A stretch of 64,000 bases of DNA. It comes from Grammothele lineata. Its lineage: Eukaryota > Basidiomycota > Agaricomycetes > Polyporales > Polyporaceae. A program made the position numbers and the translations under genes. The notes under the pieces were generated by a model. It was not told where the DNA came from and ran no database searches. It saw only the letters and a program-made list of their open reading frames with translations. Below, in pieces: positions 1-11,911 of the stretch. The stretch lies in contig NDFF03000150.1 in assembly GCA_002150815.3 (NCBI GenBank), forward strand, positions 124,001-188,000. Direction: 5' to 3'. Position 1 is the stretch's first letter. Each line of letters opens with the position of its first letter.

Positions 1-749
1 TAACTCCACGTCCTCCACCGGCTCTGCTGCCGCCACCGCCACCGCTCCCCCGTCCTCAGCCAGCGTCGTGACTGTTACTGCCACTGTCACCGTAAACGGC
101 GCCCAGCAGACGACGACGTACACCACCGACGCCGCCGCCGCCACGTCTGCGTCCGCTTCGTCCTCCGCCGCATCAGCGTCAGCGTCCGCATCGTCGCACG
201 TCGTCATGGTCGGAGGCAGCGGCCAGCTCGCGTTCTCGCCCAGCACCCTCTCCGCGAACATCGGCGACAAGATCACGTTCCAGTTCGTCGACAAGAACCA
301 CACCGCGACGCAGAGCTCGTTCGCGGACCCGTGCACGCCTCTCGCGCAGTCGAGCACGAACGGCCAGAGCGGGTTCGACTCTGGTTTCATGCCTGCGGCG
401 AACGTGACCACCGCCCCCACGTTCACGATCACCGTCAATGACGTACGTCCCCTCTTTTTGTGCGTATACTTATTACGAGACTAACCTACATGTTCAGACC
501 GCGCCGATCTGGGTGTACTGCAAGCAGACGAACCCGAAGAGCCACTGCAACGCCGGCATGGTCTTCGCCGTGAACGCGCCGACGAGCGGCAACACCTTCG
601 ACGCCTTCCTCGCGAACGCCAAGAACGCGACGTCCGCCCAGTCCGGCACCTCGGGCTCGGGCAACGGTGCACTCGGCAACCACGCGCAGGGAGCTGGCGC
701 GCTCGTTGCGGCGGCGGCGGTCCTCGTTGGGGCTCTCCTCCAGCTCTAA
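1..749 (+). CDS. Secreted cupredoxin-like, Ser/Ala-rich GPI-type protein (5' partial)
   Basis: The reading frame is open from base 2, so the start and signal peptide lie outside the window. Exons are 2-442 and 498-749; the 55-bp intron falls between codons. The visible 230 residues are a Thr/Ser/Ala-rich stretch, then a domain with the look of fungal extracellular cupredoxins: FQFVDKNHTATQSSF with a candidate His ligand, a Cys soon after, then WVYCKQ and HCNAGMVFAVN carrying Cys, His and Met where blue-copper ligands usually sit. The tail is Gly/Ser/Asn-rich and ends in a hydrophobic helix with no charged residue after it, as in GPI-anchor signals. I infer a cell-wall or surface protein. Whether copper binds is not shown by sequence alone. 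Confidence 0.8.
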
Positions 750-1536
750 GCGCTTCATGAGCCTCTAAGTCTTGGGAAGGGGGTTTCTTTGTTACGAGCC
801 TCGCATGCACACGACGCGTGCCGCGTTGGACGTCTGGACGTCCTCGCGGTGTGCGGCGACGACCTGCGACGATGACGGCATGGACGCTTGCCTGCCTGCC
901 GATGCTCTCTGGGACTCTGTATCGCTTAGTATTTTCTCTCCTCTCTTTCTCCATCTCCGTGGGTTTAGGTCTCCAGCTATGTAGCTATATCCTTATCCCC
1001 CTTCGCGTTCGTTACCCCTCTGTATCTATACTGTAGCGACCGGTCTGTCTGCGATGCTGGACACTCACGTGGTGCTTCGCGCCTTAGTTTACTCACGTCG
1101 AGTACCGAGTGCTTGATTTGATGATGTCTCTACATGGATTAATGATCGTCGAATACTGAGTTGTGTTTTCTCAACATTCGTGCGTGCTACAGTGAAGACG
1201 CCATTGATTTCTTGGTGTTACCGTGTGACCTACACCTTCCATCGACGTCTTGGGGTTTGGTGATTTATCTTGGATTATGGTTGCACATCGGAACGCATAC
1301 ATTGTTATTCACTTAATGCCACATACGCATTTGCTTTCCCATCGGAGAGCTAGTAACGTTGCACAGTTCGAGCGTCATTGGGGGAGAAGCTGGCATAGCG
1401 AGTGTCTAGCTCGCTGAGCGAGCCCACCACGGATATTGAATGACTTTCAAAAGCAAGTTCTGGTTGCGTGTACTAAGGGTTGGATATCTCAGGTTAGGGT
1501 TACCGTACATAGCTCGGACGTGCGCCTAGATTACTG
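750..1536. other. Intergenic, no gene seen
   Basis: This is the 3' flank of the cupredoxin-like gene. I find no convincing coding frame, RNA gene or repeat up to the MITE at 1537. Confidence 0.5.
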
Positions 1537-1808
1537 TACTGTGGTAATCAGACCATAGCGGCGCGTCACGCGTCACAGGGCCCGCCGCCGCGCCGCTATC
1601 CACCTTTTGTCACTGGTCACAAGGAGCCCCGCCGGACGTGACCGACGGCGGTGAGGCCAATTTGGGTGCGCCGGATGCCTAAAATGGAAAATTTCCGCCG
1701 CCTGCGGCGGCGGCGTCACACCTTGAGGGCATCCCCGCCGCCCCGCCGGTTCGGCGGGGACGTGTCACACCCTAAACCCCCCGCCGCTATGGTCTGATTA
1801 CCACAGTA
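1537..1808. mobile_element. MITE with perfect 27-bp inverted ends and TA target duplication
   Basis: Positions 1537-1563 and 1782-1808 are exact inverted copies; the outermost dinucleotide is TA on both sides, so the element proper is 1539-1806 (268 bp) starting CTGTGGTAATCAGACC. It has no coding frame and its interior is very GC-rich with further short palindromes (for example around 1695-1713). Size, absence of coding capacity and the TA duplication fit a non-autonomous Tc1/mariner or pogo-type element. Its ends do not match those of the pogo element at 22006-24744, so the source transposase is not in this window. Confidence 0.85.
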
Positions 1809-2588
1809 GTCTTTTCTACCCCTTGTCGCTACGTCTATGTTCGTCTCCGCTATAGAACGGGATCTAACGCACTTGCGACGCCTGAAGAAAACTCACCCAA
1901 GGTCTCCCGACCTCCACCACCCCTAGTATCCTTACATTGCGTTAGCCGCACACATCCGGAAGCTGTCTCTACACAACCGGTCACACACTGCAGCAACAGG
2001 TTGGCTAATGTCTGGTGTCGAAATAAGTGACTCGCTGCGGTCTCTTCATGATGCTTGTTGGTGCCATAGACGTTCAGTGTGTACGTTTTGCGTAACTGTA
2101 CGGTAAGTCTGTGCTCGAAGTTTCCATTGTAGGAGATGTTGCTACATGGATCCACAATGAACTCCGATTCCACTAAGTGTCCATTCGATCGACAGCACTA
2201 CTCTCCTTTACCATAATCTAAATGCTGACTCAGTTGCTGTCTGCGCAGTGCAATGGTCCTTCCAAGCTGTGGTAGCGATGTCCGATCGCTCGGGGTGTAG
2301 GAGTGAGTGCCATAGACACTTGGCAGTAACGCTGAAATCTCTAGCAGCCTGGCTGCCCCACTTGTTTCCGGACCCCACCACGACCCCGACGTTTCGTCGC
2401 CGATGGCACGCGTACATCGCGGCCGTCGAAACCCTTGAGGCTACAAAAGCCTGGGGCTCTTCAGCAGTCCATATCAGCTCAACTCCACCAAAGCAGTTAT
2501 CTTCAGCAGACGCCTACCTCCTAACCCCCAGCACCGCCTTCTCCTCCCAACTTGAACCCCAAACCCCAAACCTCGAACCAACCAAACC
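1809..2588. other. Intergenic, 5' flank of the MDR enzyme
   Basis: I see no supported gene. The segment 2470-2588 just before the next start codon is CA-rich, as expected of a fungal 5' leader. Confidence 0.45.
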
Positions 2589-3934
2589 ATGGCCCCCCAG
2601 ACGCAGAAAGCCCTCGTCGTCGAGACAGAGCGTGCGCCCTGGCAGCTCCGCACCGACTGGCCCGTGCCCAAGCCGGGCCCGGGCGAGGTCCTCGTCAAGC
2701 TCGTCGCCGCGGCGATCAACCCCGTGGACTGGTACGTCCAGCGGCAGGGCGCACCCTTCGCGACGTACCCGTTCATGGGCGGGTATGATGGCGCGGGCGT
2801 CGTGGAGGAGCTCGGGCCGGATGTGGCTGGGCTTGAGGTTGGGGATAAGATGTACGTACTGGGTTGGGTTTGACGCCGCGTGGGTTGAACTTGGGGCTGA
2901 CGGATACTTGGCGCTCTGCACACCATAGTTTGTTGCCTGGCGGGGTTGACGCTAGGAACACGACGTTCCAGGAGTATTGCGTCGCCCATGCGGAGAACAC
3001 CGCCAAGGTAGCCCGTCGCGCTTGATATTCCTTTGCGGCCTGAGTTCTATGACTGACGCCAGCCGTCACTCGCAGATCCCGGACAACTTGACGTTCGAAC
3101 AGGTCGCCTCCGTGCCGCTCGGGCTCGCCACCGCGGTCTGCCCCATTTGGACGCACCACCCCGAGGCGAGCACCGTCAACTTCCCTGCTCCCTGGGAGGA
3201 ACGCGGCGCCACCAAGTACGCCGGCAAGCCCGCGTTCATCATCGGGGGCTCGACCTCCGTCGGACAGTTTGGTGAGCCTCACGACCTGCGCGCTCATTAT
3301 ACTGCCACTCACCTCATCGCGTCTGCACATATTATTCCAGCGATCCAAGCCGCGCGCCTGAACGGCTTCTCGCCCGTCATCGCCACCTCCTCCCTCAAGC
3401 ACACCGACTGGCTCAAGTCCCTCGGCGCCACGCACGTCCTCGACCGCTCCCTCTCTCCCTCCGCGCTCCTCACCGCCGTCAAGGAGATCACGGGCGGCGC
3501 GCCCGTCGCGTACTCGTACGTCGCGATCTTCTCGCGCGACACGGAGCGCATGGGGTACGAAATATTGGAGGAGGGAGGGGCGTTTGTGAGTGTCATGCCG
3601 CGCGGGAACGGGATGATCGAGGACTTGATCAAGCCGGAGGACGGGAAGAGGATCGCGAGGCCGTTCGCGTCGTTCCGCCTCCCCGGGCACCATGAGTTGG
3701 GCGTAGAGTTGTACAAAAGGCTGAGCGGCTGGTTGGCGGACGGGACGATCGTGGTGAGTGGCTTTCGTCAATATTGCTTTATTCGGAAGAGTGGGGACTG
3801 ACGAAGTGCGGCAGCCGAACAGGGTCGAGGTGCTCCCGAAGGGCCTCGAGGGGGCAATCGAGGGGATGAAGCAGATGGAGGAGATGAAGGTCAGCGGCAC
3901 GAAGCTCGTCTTCCGCGTCGCGGAGACCCCGTGA
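2589..3934 (+). CDS. MDR-family quinone/enoyl reductase-like oxidoreductase (ToxD-like)
   Basis: Five exons (2589-2851, 2929-3007, 3076-3271, 3341-3753, 3815-3934) give 356 residues, the usual length for this family. The N-terminal GroES-like domain shows PVPKPGPGEVLVKL, INPVDWYVQ and GYDGAGVVEELG; the nucleotide-binding fold follows with IIGGSTSVGQFAIQ, the Gly-rich NAD(P)H loop, interrupted by intron 3, then LGATHVLDRS. There is no zinc-ligand pattern of classical alcohol dehydrogenases, so this is the zinc-independent quinone-oxidoreductase/trans-enoyl-reductase branch. It is probably a cytosolic NADPH-dependent reductase. The substrate cannot be told from sequence, and no biosynthetic partners lie next to it, so a stand-alone detoxification role is as likely as secondary metabolism. 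Confidence 0.9.
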
Positions 3935-4970
3935 AGCCTAGTGTAATTGATCTGGAGCTGTGTAATATGCGGCATATAAGTTATACGGAAATGGAAAGGA
4001 GCGTGACTTCTCTGAAACCCTGCTAAGGAGCCGAATAAGTAGCGGAGATCGTCGGTCAGCTGTGCGATCGTCTGTTGTTCAAGCTTCAAGATCTGTAACC
4101 TGGAAGAGGCTGACCCGAAGAGGCTGACGCCGGGGATTCCGATGTCCAACCTGCCAGCCTCTACTCTTTCTCGGACCAGGTCGGCCGCCACCGAGGACGT
4201 TGGCACCTGGGGGACCATCACGATTGAAAATACCGTCGCCGCCTTCACCGCCATCACCATCGCTAGACCGTACCACTCCTTGGTTGACAAGCCAGTCACC
4301 TTGCCAGAGGATATCATCTGAGACTGGCATGCTCGGAGAGACGGGAGCAAAGGGGTATCGAGCGCGGACGCGCATCTCGTGAATGATGATCGATGAACAG
4401 ACAAGAGAACGGCGCATACCTATGACCGACATCAAGGGCGATTGCTTTGCCGTGAAATGGCTGAAGGTCCTCGCGATCCCGGTAGAGGACGAGCTGTACT
4501 GGTAATACCAGAACCCACTGCAACTTGCAAGACTTAGTGGTCGATGCACTTTGTCCTAGGGAGTTCTTGATGCTATGAGTGCTGTTAGACATGCATAACT
4601 ACAGCTAAGAGTTTTCCTCATCTTCTAGCAGGTTGTTTCGAGCATAGGGAGTCAGAGAAGCGGCCCGTCAAGCGGGCGTTGAGGGCGTGAGAAACCCGGA
4701 ATAGGGTCGTAGGTAATGAAAGAAAGATGGAGCGGCGTAGAGTAGCATTGTGGCAATAAAAACTACATCGGAAAACTCGTAAGAATAATTCCCACAAAAT
4801 CATGGAAGTAGATTTCATGTAATCTCAATAGAGCAAAGACAAGAGCACGATTGTCTCCAAAACATGACGGAAGCGCTCACTAGACGCACAGTGGTCGCCC
4901 GATTTGGCCTGTCACGCTGGATCACGTGGGGTTGGTGCGTTTTGAACGTCCCCTACCTTAGTAACTTAGC
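3935..4970. other. Intergenic between MDR enzyme and GH28 gene
   Basis: A long open frame runs on the minus strand through 4404 back into the MDR gene, but it lacks recognisable domains and overlaps a confident gene. Its part at 4000-4400, which includes a mildly hydrophobic stretch, may be a degraded gene; I cannot identify it. The convergent 3' ends of both neighbours lie here. Confidence 0.4.
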
Positions 4971-7238
4971 TCATGCCGAGGGGATGCACTGCGAGTACCC
5001 TGGGTTCGGCATCAGCATCATGCATCTACGGATTATTTGTCCAAGTCAACTCACAGTCGTTAGAGAAGGCACAAGTCGACCCCTTCGCGCAAGCTGTGGG
5101 TCCACTGTAGTTGGCACCACCGCACTGGCCATACACGGGTGACGTCGCGGTGCTCGCATGTGTGCTCGTGGTCGTCGTAACCACAGCCGCCTTCACTTTC
5201 GTGCTGGACGCGGATGTGGACGTCTTCTTCGTAGATGTCGTCGAGGTAGCCTTCTTCGTGCTTGACGCTGTGGAGCTCGCTGTCGACTTCTTGCTCGACG
5301 TGGTCGTCGCAGCCGCCTTGGAGCTCGACGTAGTCGTTACCGCCAGCTTCGCTGCGTTCGTCGCGTTCTTCGCGAGCGGACTGATCTGCGCGAGCCCGGG
5401 GAAGTACGTGCTCGGGATCGTCGGCGTGGGGATCGCGGAGTTCGTCGCGAACCCGCTCGCGAGGTCTCCGGAGAGCGTCTTGGGGGTCGAGTATCCGGAC
5501 GGCTTGGAGATTGAAGAGGTGACGATCGCGTATGAGGTGTGGCTGCCCGAGTTGGCGCGGATGCAAGAGAGACCGGAGCCATACGCGCTCTCGCACTTGA
5601 CGACGGCCTTGTCCGTTTGGGACCACATGTTTACGTTGGTGAGCGTGATGCTCGAGCAGGGTGCGCCGTCGGCGCAGATAAGCTGCACCGGCGGGCGCGC
5701 GACGCCATCCACGACGTTGCCGTTCCAGTTCTACGGGAAGTCATGAGAACTCAGATTGTCAGGAAGTGTGAAAAGAAAGCGCGTACAGAGAAGGTGATGT
5801 TGCTGAGCTGGACACCAGCACCCGTACCAGGGCTCTGCGAGGACCAATACTGGTTGATGTCCAGACCGTATGCCGTCCCGCGAGAGATGAAATTGTCAAA
5901 CACGACGTTGCGGACGTAGCCCGATCCGAGGTTGCTCTTGATCATGAATGCCTGGTTGCCGCCGTTGGTGTAGATGTTCCTGTGGAGATCAACGCCGTCA
6001 GCGGGCTCTTGGGACAGCACGCGTAGAGACATACCGATAGAGGATATTCTCGATAGCCGTCCCATCCGACAAGCTGCCAATGGCGCTGCCTCCGGACTGG
6101 TTGCACCAGACTTCAAGTAGATGAGTATTCAAATTCATGATGTGAACTCAACTACCTACTGCGCTCGATCTGAATGTTGTTGGCCGGCGACTAAGAGGAC
6201 CGTGTCAGCACAACTGCTGTTCAACGTGCAGCAATCATGACAGCATACTTTGACAGTAACGCACTCGTCACGGTTGGTTACTTCCACGTCATGAATCCAA
6301 TGGTTAGATCCCCAGACATCGACACCGTCAGAACCACCAAGGTTAGCGCCTACGGTTTTCCAGTGAGCACACCACAAGTCTCCTCGTTATCACGAGATTT
6401 ACACGCACCGCGTATAGCCATATTGTAAACCTCTCCGTTCGAGCCAGAGTCGACGACAAGATGGAACTCTGGCGCTGTCATACATCTCTCAAAATGCGAG
6501 CGGAAGCAGAGCTGCAATGAAGAGCTCACAGTCCACAAGAATGAGATCGTGTATCGACCAGTTGGTAGAATCGATGATGCGCACAAGACGGGGCCTTTAC
6601 GTGGTATTGGTCAGTTTCACGGACAGCGTCAAAGATTGCGAATTGATTATACCCATCGTTGCGCGTCTGATAGCCATAACCCTGGATGCCGCCGGCACTA
6701 TTGGAGGAATAGAACTCGAAGTCGTTTGCATTCTCGATGGCAATCATGTTGCCGTGAGTTGTAGCTGGAAAGTATATTAGTGCCAACCTCGACGTGGAGT
6801 AAGGATTATGCACATACAAGTGCGAGAAATGAGGCCGTCGAGACGGAAAGCCCACTTCTTGCCGCCACTAAGTGTAACCCATGTCTGCATGTTATAGTTA
6901 CCTGTAACATCCTGTTAGCGAAAATGAAAGTACTAGCAGAGAAGCGCCTCACCTGCCGGCACGTAGAGGGTGGAACCCGAGTTCTTGAGCACGCAATTCT
7001 GTTCGAGAAGAATATGTAAACACAGATATATAGTGAACGGGTGTAGAGAACCAACCGTGAACGCGCTGGCAATGGCCGGACCAATGTCGCTGGAGCCAAC
7101 TGAGCCGCCATAGTCGAGAACGCTGCAGATCTTGCTCTGTTTCGCTGAAAGCGATGTCGTGGGGCCGACACTACCGGAAAGCTGCGCGGACGCGGCGGAG
7201 ATGAGAAGGAGTGACGCGAGTAGGGACTTGAAGCCCAT
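4971..7238 (-). CDS. GH28 rhamnogalacturonase-type pectin hydrolase with C-terminal CBM1
   Basis: Twelve exons on the minus strand (7238-7056, 6998-6953, 6901-6818, 6764-6653, 6594-6530, 6474-6409, 6349-6249, 6190-6160, 6110-6035, 5979-5787, 5730-5055, 4999-4971) give 553 residues. A signal peptide ([19 protein letters not shown]) leads into a GH28 beta-helix. Motifs match the rhamnogalacturonase A branch: [44 protein letters not shown], then NQAFMIKSN and LDINQYWSS; these hold the expected catalytic Asp residues. An Ala/Thr/Ser/Lys linker of about 85 residues joins a CBM1 ([24 protein letters not shown]). The last intron splits the CBM1, and reading through it would lose the final Cys. The enzyme is secreted and should cut rhamnogalacturonan I backbones; the CBM1 would hold it on cellulose-rich walls. 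A polygalacturonase activity is less likely but not excluded. Confidence 0.93.
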
Positions 7239-7307
7239 AGTGGAAAGCAGCAGACAAGCGAACGGCGGTTGGGGTGGATGAGAACATTGCCGGGGACCCA
7301 TGCCCAC

Positions 7308-7315
7308 TTATAAAA
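7308..7315 (-). promoter_or_regulatory. TATA box of the GH28 gene
   Basis: TTTTATAA on the minus strand lies 70-77 bp upstream of the start codon at 7238, a normal spacing for a fungal TATA box. Confidence 0.6.
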
Positions 7316-8888
7316 CCGCCGTTCAAGGAAGTCAGGGCGATTGCCAGGCAGACGGCTGCCAGGGCCATGACCTGCCATGACCTACGGACGGGCTGAAGCA
7401 TCTGGTCTCATTGCCGATACATCTCGGCGGCAGGGGGGGCAGGTGACGGTTTCCAAGCTATTCCAATGGAACAAGTGAGCATGTGTACCGGTTCACGGAC
7501 ACGCACTGGATGAGAGGTGAAGCCGCATCGCGAGCGGCGACCAAAGAGGCTAGCCTCGCTAGTGAGGGCGAGCGAGCGCCGTGGTCACGGCGGCCCGCGC
7601 CTACTTGACTCCGGTCGTCAGGCGACCTTCGTAAAGGCGGCCGAGCGGGTAGAAGTTATTTCTTTGATCCATTGAACCACGCCTGGTCAACGTAGGTAGG
7701 ACAAGGTCTGAGTAGGAAAAGGGAAGCGTATACATAGGTGGTGCAGAAGCACCACCAAACCACGGTCCATCGTAGAGTCGGCGGGGTCGAGGATTGGACG
7801 TCGGCTGAGTCCTGTGTTACTATGAGGATTTGATGAGAACGCTAAATTACTCACCGATCAATCCGATCGTAAGCAAAGATCAGTGGTCGCCTGTTCGACT
7901 AGCAGGTTTGCGAGTGCAGCGATTGTAAACGTTGGTGGAGGCCGGCCGTTGTAAGACTCTTGTTGTATCAATGGAGAAATCGGTCACGTCGGTACTTCGA
8001 GGCCGGAACGTCAAGCTTCAAGGTTTCATCACAAGTATTGAAAGAGTATCCTATCTTCCTCGTAAAATATATGTCAGTCTCGTGATGTACACTCCGATGG
8101 GTGGACGGAACGATCGTGAGAGAAGAAGCACCCAAGTACACATGCTTCGTCCTCATATTAGTACCGTCCATCAGCAGGGCATTAGTTTTTGCACTACGAT
8201 CTTCGCGCTCCTGTGTATGTAAACTCATCTTCGAAGATCGGGATGCATGTCACCGAGTAGCTGGATGCTCCTACCCTTCAGCTGGGAGCTGCCGGAGACA
8301 AGCCGGAGAACACGTTGAATCAAGGGCGAAGGGGAACACGAACAGGACGGCCACAAGTGCTGCGATTCTGCGAAGTTTGGACGAGGTACCTTAGCGCGAG
8401 AATGATTTGCTCACCACATCTCTATCAACACGGGGCCAAGGAAATCATCTTTCGTGAGCACTGGGCGCATTGTATGCCAATGCAGGACCTGGATGGCCAA
8501 AATTGCAGAGTGGACGACCTTGTGCCGTTCGCTTTATCGATGCCTCTGACCTGAAAAGCCTGAGGTAAGTATTAAGCGTTCTCGATAAGCAGTATCCGCA
8601 GAGTCAGTCTTTGAAAGTAGAGGGTATAATATCGGTTTTGGTGGAAGGCAATCACTGTTGGTCTCACAATGCACAGAGCTCATCGACATCGTTGAAGTCA
8701 AAGTCTGAAAGCCAGCTGCCAATCGCGTCCGCGTCATAGGTGGCAGTGCGGGCGCTTTTCACGCGTTCAAGTTGAAAGACGCCCATGCGCTCGGACTTCT
8801 GTTGCTGACCACCACCACCTCCGTCTGACACTGGCAAATCCTCTCGAGAACGAGCACTAGAAGAGATCGCAAAACATTTGGTGCTCAC
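7316..8888. other. Intergenic between GH28 and F-box genes
   Basis: About 1.6 kb lies between the divergent GH28 and F-box genes. No coding frame here has family motifs or a splice pattern I can support. The first few hundred bases should hold the GH28 promoter. Confidence 0.45.
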
Positions 8889-11160
8889 ATGGCTCCGCAG
8901 ATCTCGAAAGCTCGAGCATCGAGGGGCAGAAATGCTGGCAAACTCGTCCGTCTGATGAATCTCCCTCCGGAGGTCTTCCTAGAGGTACGCTCACTTCACA
9001 TACCTCCGAGAGTCACACTGAATCCGTGTCTTACTATGCTTTAGGTTATATCACACCTGCATCCAGTCGACCTCTTACACTTGGCGCGTGCATCGAAAGA
9101 GCTGCGTTCGTTGCTTTTCTCTAGACGTCGGCGATACCTCTGGGTCGCCTCTTTCAAGCAAACCACGCCCCCGATTCCCAAGTGCCCGGATGCTTTGTGC
9201 GAGCCTGCATTAGTGTCTTTGATCTTTGAGCGGAGCTGCAACGTGAGTGTTTTCACCTCAAAGGTATTGGTTCAATACTCATCGGAAACAATAGGCGTGT
9301 GGCGCCGTTCAGGCGATGTTTGTCAGCTACGCGATTGGAAAGAGATTTTGTAAGTCTTGCTGGGATGACAAGTAAGTGCATCTGTTGATGCTACTCGAAA
9401 TCTACTCATGTCCTCCCATAGCATCAAATCTGGCTATCGACTGGCTTATGCTAAAGGCGTTACCGCGGATACCGATATCATGAATGTCATTTTCCAACTT
9501 GCACCGGCTGTTCGAAGCTATTCGCGTAGGCTCCTCGCGATTTTCTGGCATTCGTCACGAACTGATTTGTCTATACAGCGTTCATGGCTGCTTCCCCTGG
9601 AACTCATCCACTCGATCAGAAGAACAGCGACCAGTTCTATGAGCCAGAGCTGAACTTAATCATCGAAGAACTTCGCACTGTGCGCGATGGCTCGGATATG
9701 GACTGGATGAAACAATACATTCAAATGCGGCGTGAAAGCGCTCAGCAGAGGGTACAGGCGAGTAGACTGAAGTATATTGTTTCCCTTCCGGCTGACATTA
9801 GGCCACAGTTTCACGTCACCATGGAGCAATGGCATCATGAAAGTTCCGAACTCAATCGCAAAGCTAAGGATGCTGCTGCGTTGCAACGTGAGGAAGCGTA
9901 CGTTCTCGCCGTCATTTTCATGTCTGCCCAACTACTTATCCTGTCGCTCTCTAGCATAGTGACGAAGCTACTCGAGCTTGGCTACACACGACGAGACTTT
10001 CCTGAACGTAATGACGAATTCAACAAAATGTTGAAGCAGCCCCGGCCGTTGAGCACACGAAGTTTGTTCAATCGTTCAATTCCTCGTCACATGACCACTC
10101 TACTAACCTATGTGTCAGTTTGGAACAACATCCGCCCGCAGCTCGTAGAGATTCTCGATAGAGAACGTGTGACAAGGGCGCAGTTAAAGTGGGACCGCAA
10201 ATGGTATCGCCGCCTGCAAAGCCTCAAACAGCACTATGAGGGTTTCCTCCAGCGAGACCGCGCTTCGTTGCCCGAGAAGAGCACATTCCCGCCTACCTGG
10301 CTCGTGACTGAGCTACCGTCAGCTTTGACACTGCTCACGAACGCACAGCCAGACCAACCGCTCACCGCAAAGCAGTTTGCTGCTATTGAAGACGCGCTGA
10401 TACTTGAAGGCTGCGAGTGGTGCGAAAAGGTCCGTCACCACCTGGCACAGTTGGTGCGTTCTGCGAACGAATCCTCCGAGGGGCTTGATGGTGCCCTTCC
10501 CGAAGCCTCCAGTGCGGCGAGTGGTAAGGCTACCGGCAAGAAAAAGGGACGCAGCAAGACGGCGGGAGAGAAGAGCAAGGGGAAAGGCAAGGGCAGAGGC
10601 AACAACGATGGCAAGGATTCTTCCCGGGGCCGTGAACACGACACGAGTGTCACGGCACCGTCGAACATAGATGCAGAGGCTGATTTCGCGCTCCTCGACC
10701 AACTCACTACGCCCTTCTTCGTATGTAGCTCCTGCGGATTCTTCCCCCTGACGCACGCCCGTCTGTTTGACCACTTGCAAGATAAGCGGATCTATCACCA
10801 TCGGCCTGTGAGCCTGGACAATCTGGCCACGCTGGTCTTTGTATCAGAACTCATGGAGGGAATCCCGCGTCTCGTTGAAGCACTTGGCCTTCCAGCTAGC
10901 ACATCAACGTGGTCCACATTAGAGGAGCACGTCTTGCAGAACGGTTCTCTAGTGGACTGCTCATGTGGTACACCAGTGGGAAACAGTAGTTGGGCCTGCT
11001 CGGATGAGAACAGAGATTTATGTGACATGGTGAGTAGTATCTCGTACGTCGTGAGATGGGTGATACTGAATGTCGAGTGGTTGGCGTGTTGTAGCTGCAT
11101 CACCTCGCGTACTATGCATCACTCGTTCCGGTCCTCTTGGATGTAGGTGAAGCTGCATAG
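8889..11160 (+). CDS. F-box protein with Cys/His motifs, paralog A
   Basis: Nine exons (8889-8984, 9045-9242, 9295-9371, 9422-9525, 9579-9771, 9802-9897, 9955-10061, 10119-11029, 11095-11160) give 615 residues. An F-box lies at about residues 22-66 (LMNLPPEVFLEV, HPVDLLHLARASKELRSLL, YLWVAS). A Cys-rich segment follows (ACGAVQ, FCKSCWDD), a pattern common in expanded agaricomycete F-box families. The middle is helical and charged, then comes a Lys/Gly tract (KGKGKGRG) and a C-terminal C-x2-C...H...H segment (FFVCSSCGFF, LFDHLQDKRIYHH). By family, it should bridge Skp1 to a substrate in an SCF ubiquitin ligase; the substrate is unknown. Exon lengths match paralogs B and C. Confidence 0.85.
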
Positions 11161-11911
11161 TGAGTACCTACACGATGTGCGGAGTACGTTTAGCTGATTC
11201 TGCTTGTCTTTGCAACTTTCTCCGCAGTTCCAGACTCGATACTTCTTCCGTTCGGCATCGATTCACACTGTGCCATCCAGCTGTCAACGATACTTGTGTA
11301 GCGACAGCGGCTGGGTCCGTGAGCGCAACGTGATTGTCAGGCGCTGCTGCGGCGAGGGACACAAGTTGTTGCCCATGACACTGAGTGCAGCCCCGTAAGT
11401 ATTCTTACGCCATCAGTTATTATGTCGATTTCTGTGAAATCACAAGGAGTCTTGGTAGTCACGGTGGATGTCAATCCGAGTCACTCTCTGTTCTTTCCGT
11501 TCGAATCTGACTGCCCAATATCGAAGCTCGCGGAGTTCGCTTGTCCTAAATTCTGACTTGGAATGAGCCACGCACTTATGCGCCGTGCGGAATCGAAGGG
11601 CTTTTGCCATACGTTGTCTAGATTCTGCAGGTGGTACAGTATCGTGTGAGATCGTGCTTGTTGAGCTCGTCTCTCTTGTCCGTAATTCTTATTGAAATCG
11701 CATGTCAGTGAGGAGAGTGAGAGTATGTGAGAAGGGCGACGTTGACCACCACGGTACCTTATACGAACTCACGATGACTGAGGCTCGGCCGAAACGAGCG
11801 CCATGAGGCGCCGTGCCGCGCCACCGGATCATCCCTCCAAACGTGGCAGTCATGCAGGCGCCGCGGCATACGTTCATGTCTTGACCACCATCCACAACTT
11901 GCTTGCGCATT
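11161..11911. other. Spacer between F-box paralogs A and B
   Basis: I see no supported gene. A short open stretch at 11204-11398 has no family motif and could be a lost extra exon of paralog A. Confidence 0.4.

Noticed and set aside
1490..1506. TTAGGGTTA, telomere-like
   Set aside because: A single copy, not an array; expected by chance.
2773..4404. Long minus-strand open frame (543 codons)
   Set aside because: It overlaps the well-supported MDR enzyme gene on the other strand and shows no domain; it follows from the GC-rich codon pattern of that gene.
8664..8888. Possible small protein ending ...DVDELCAL on the minus strand, considered as a pheromone precursor
   Set aside because: The end is not a CaaX motif (the Cys is third from the end) and no pheromone receptor is nearby; the frame starts at the F-box gene border.
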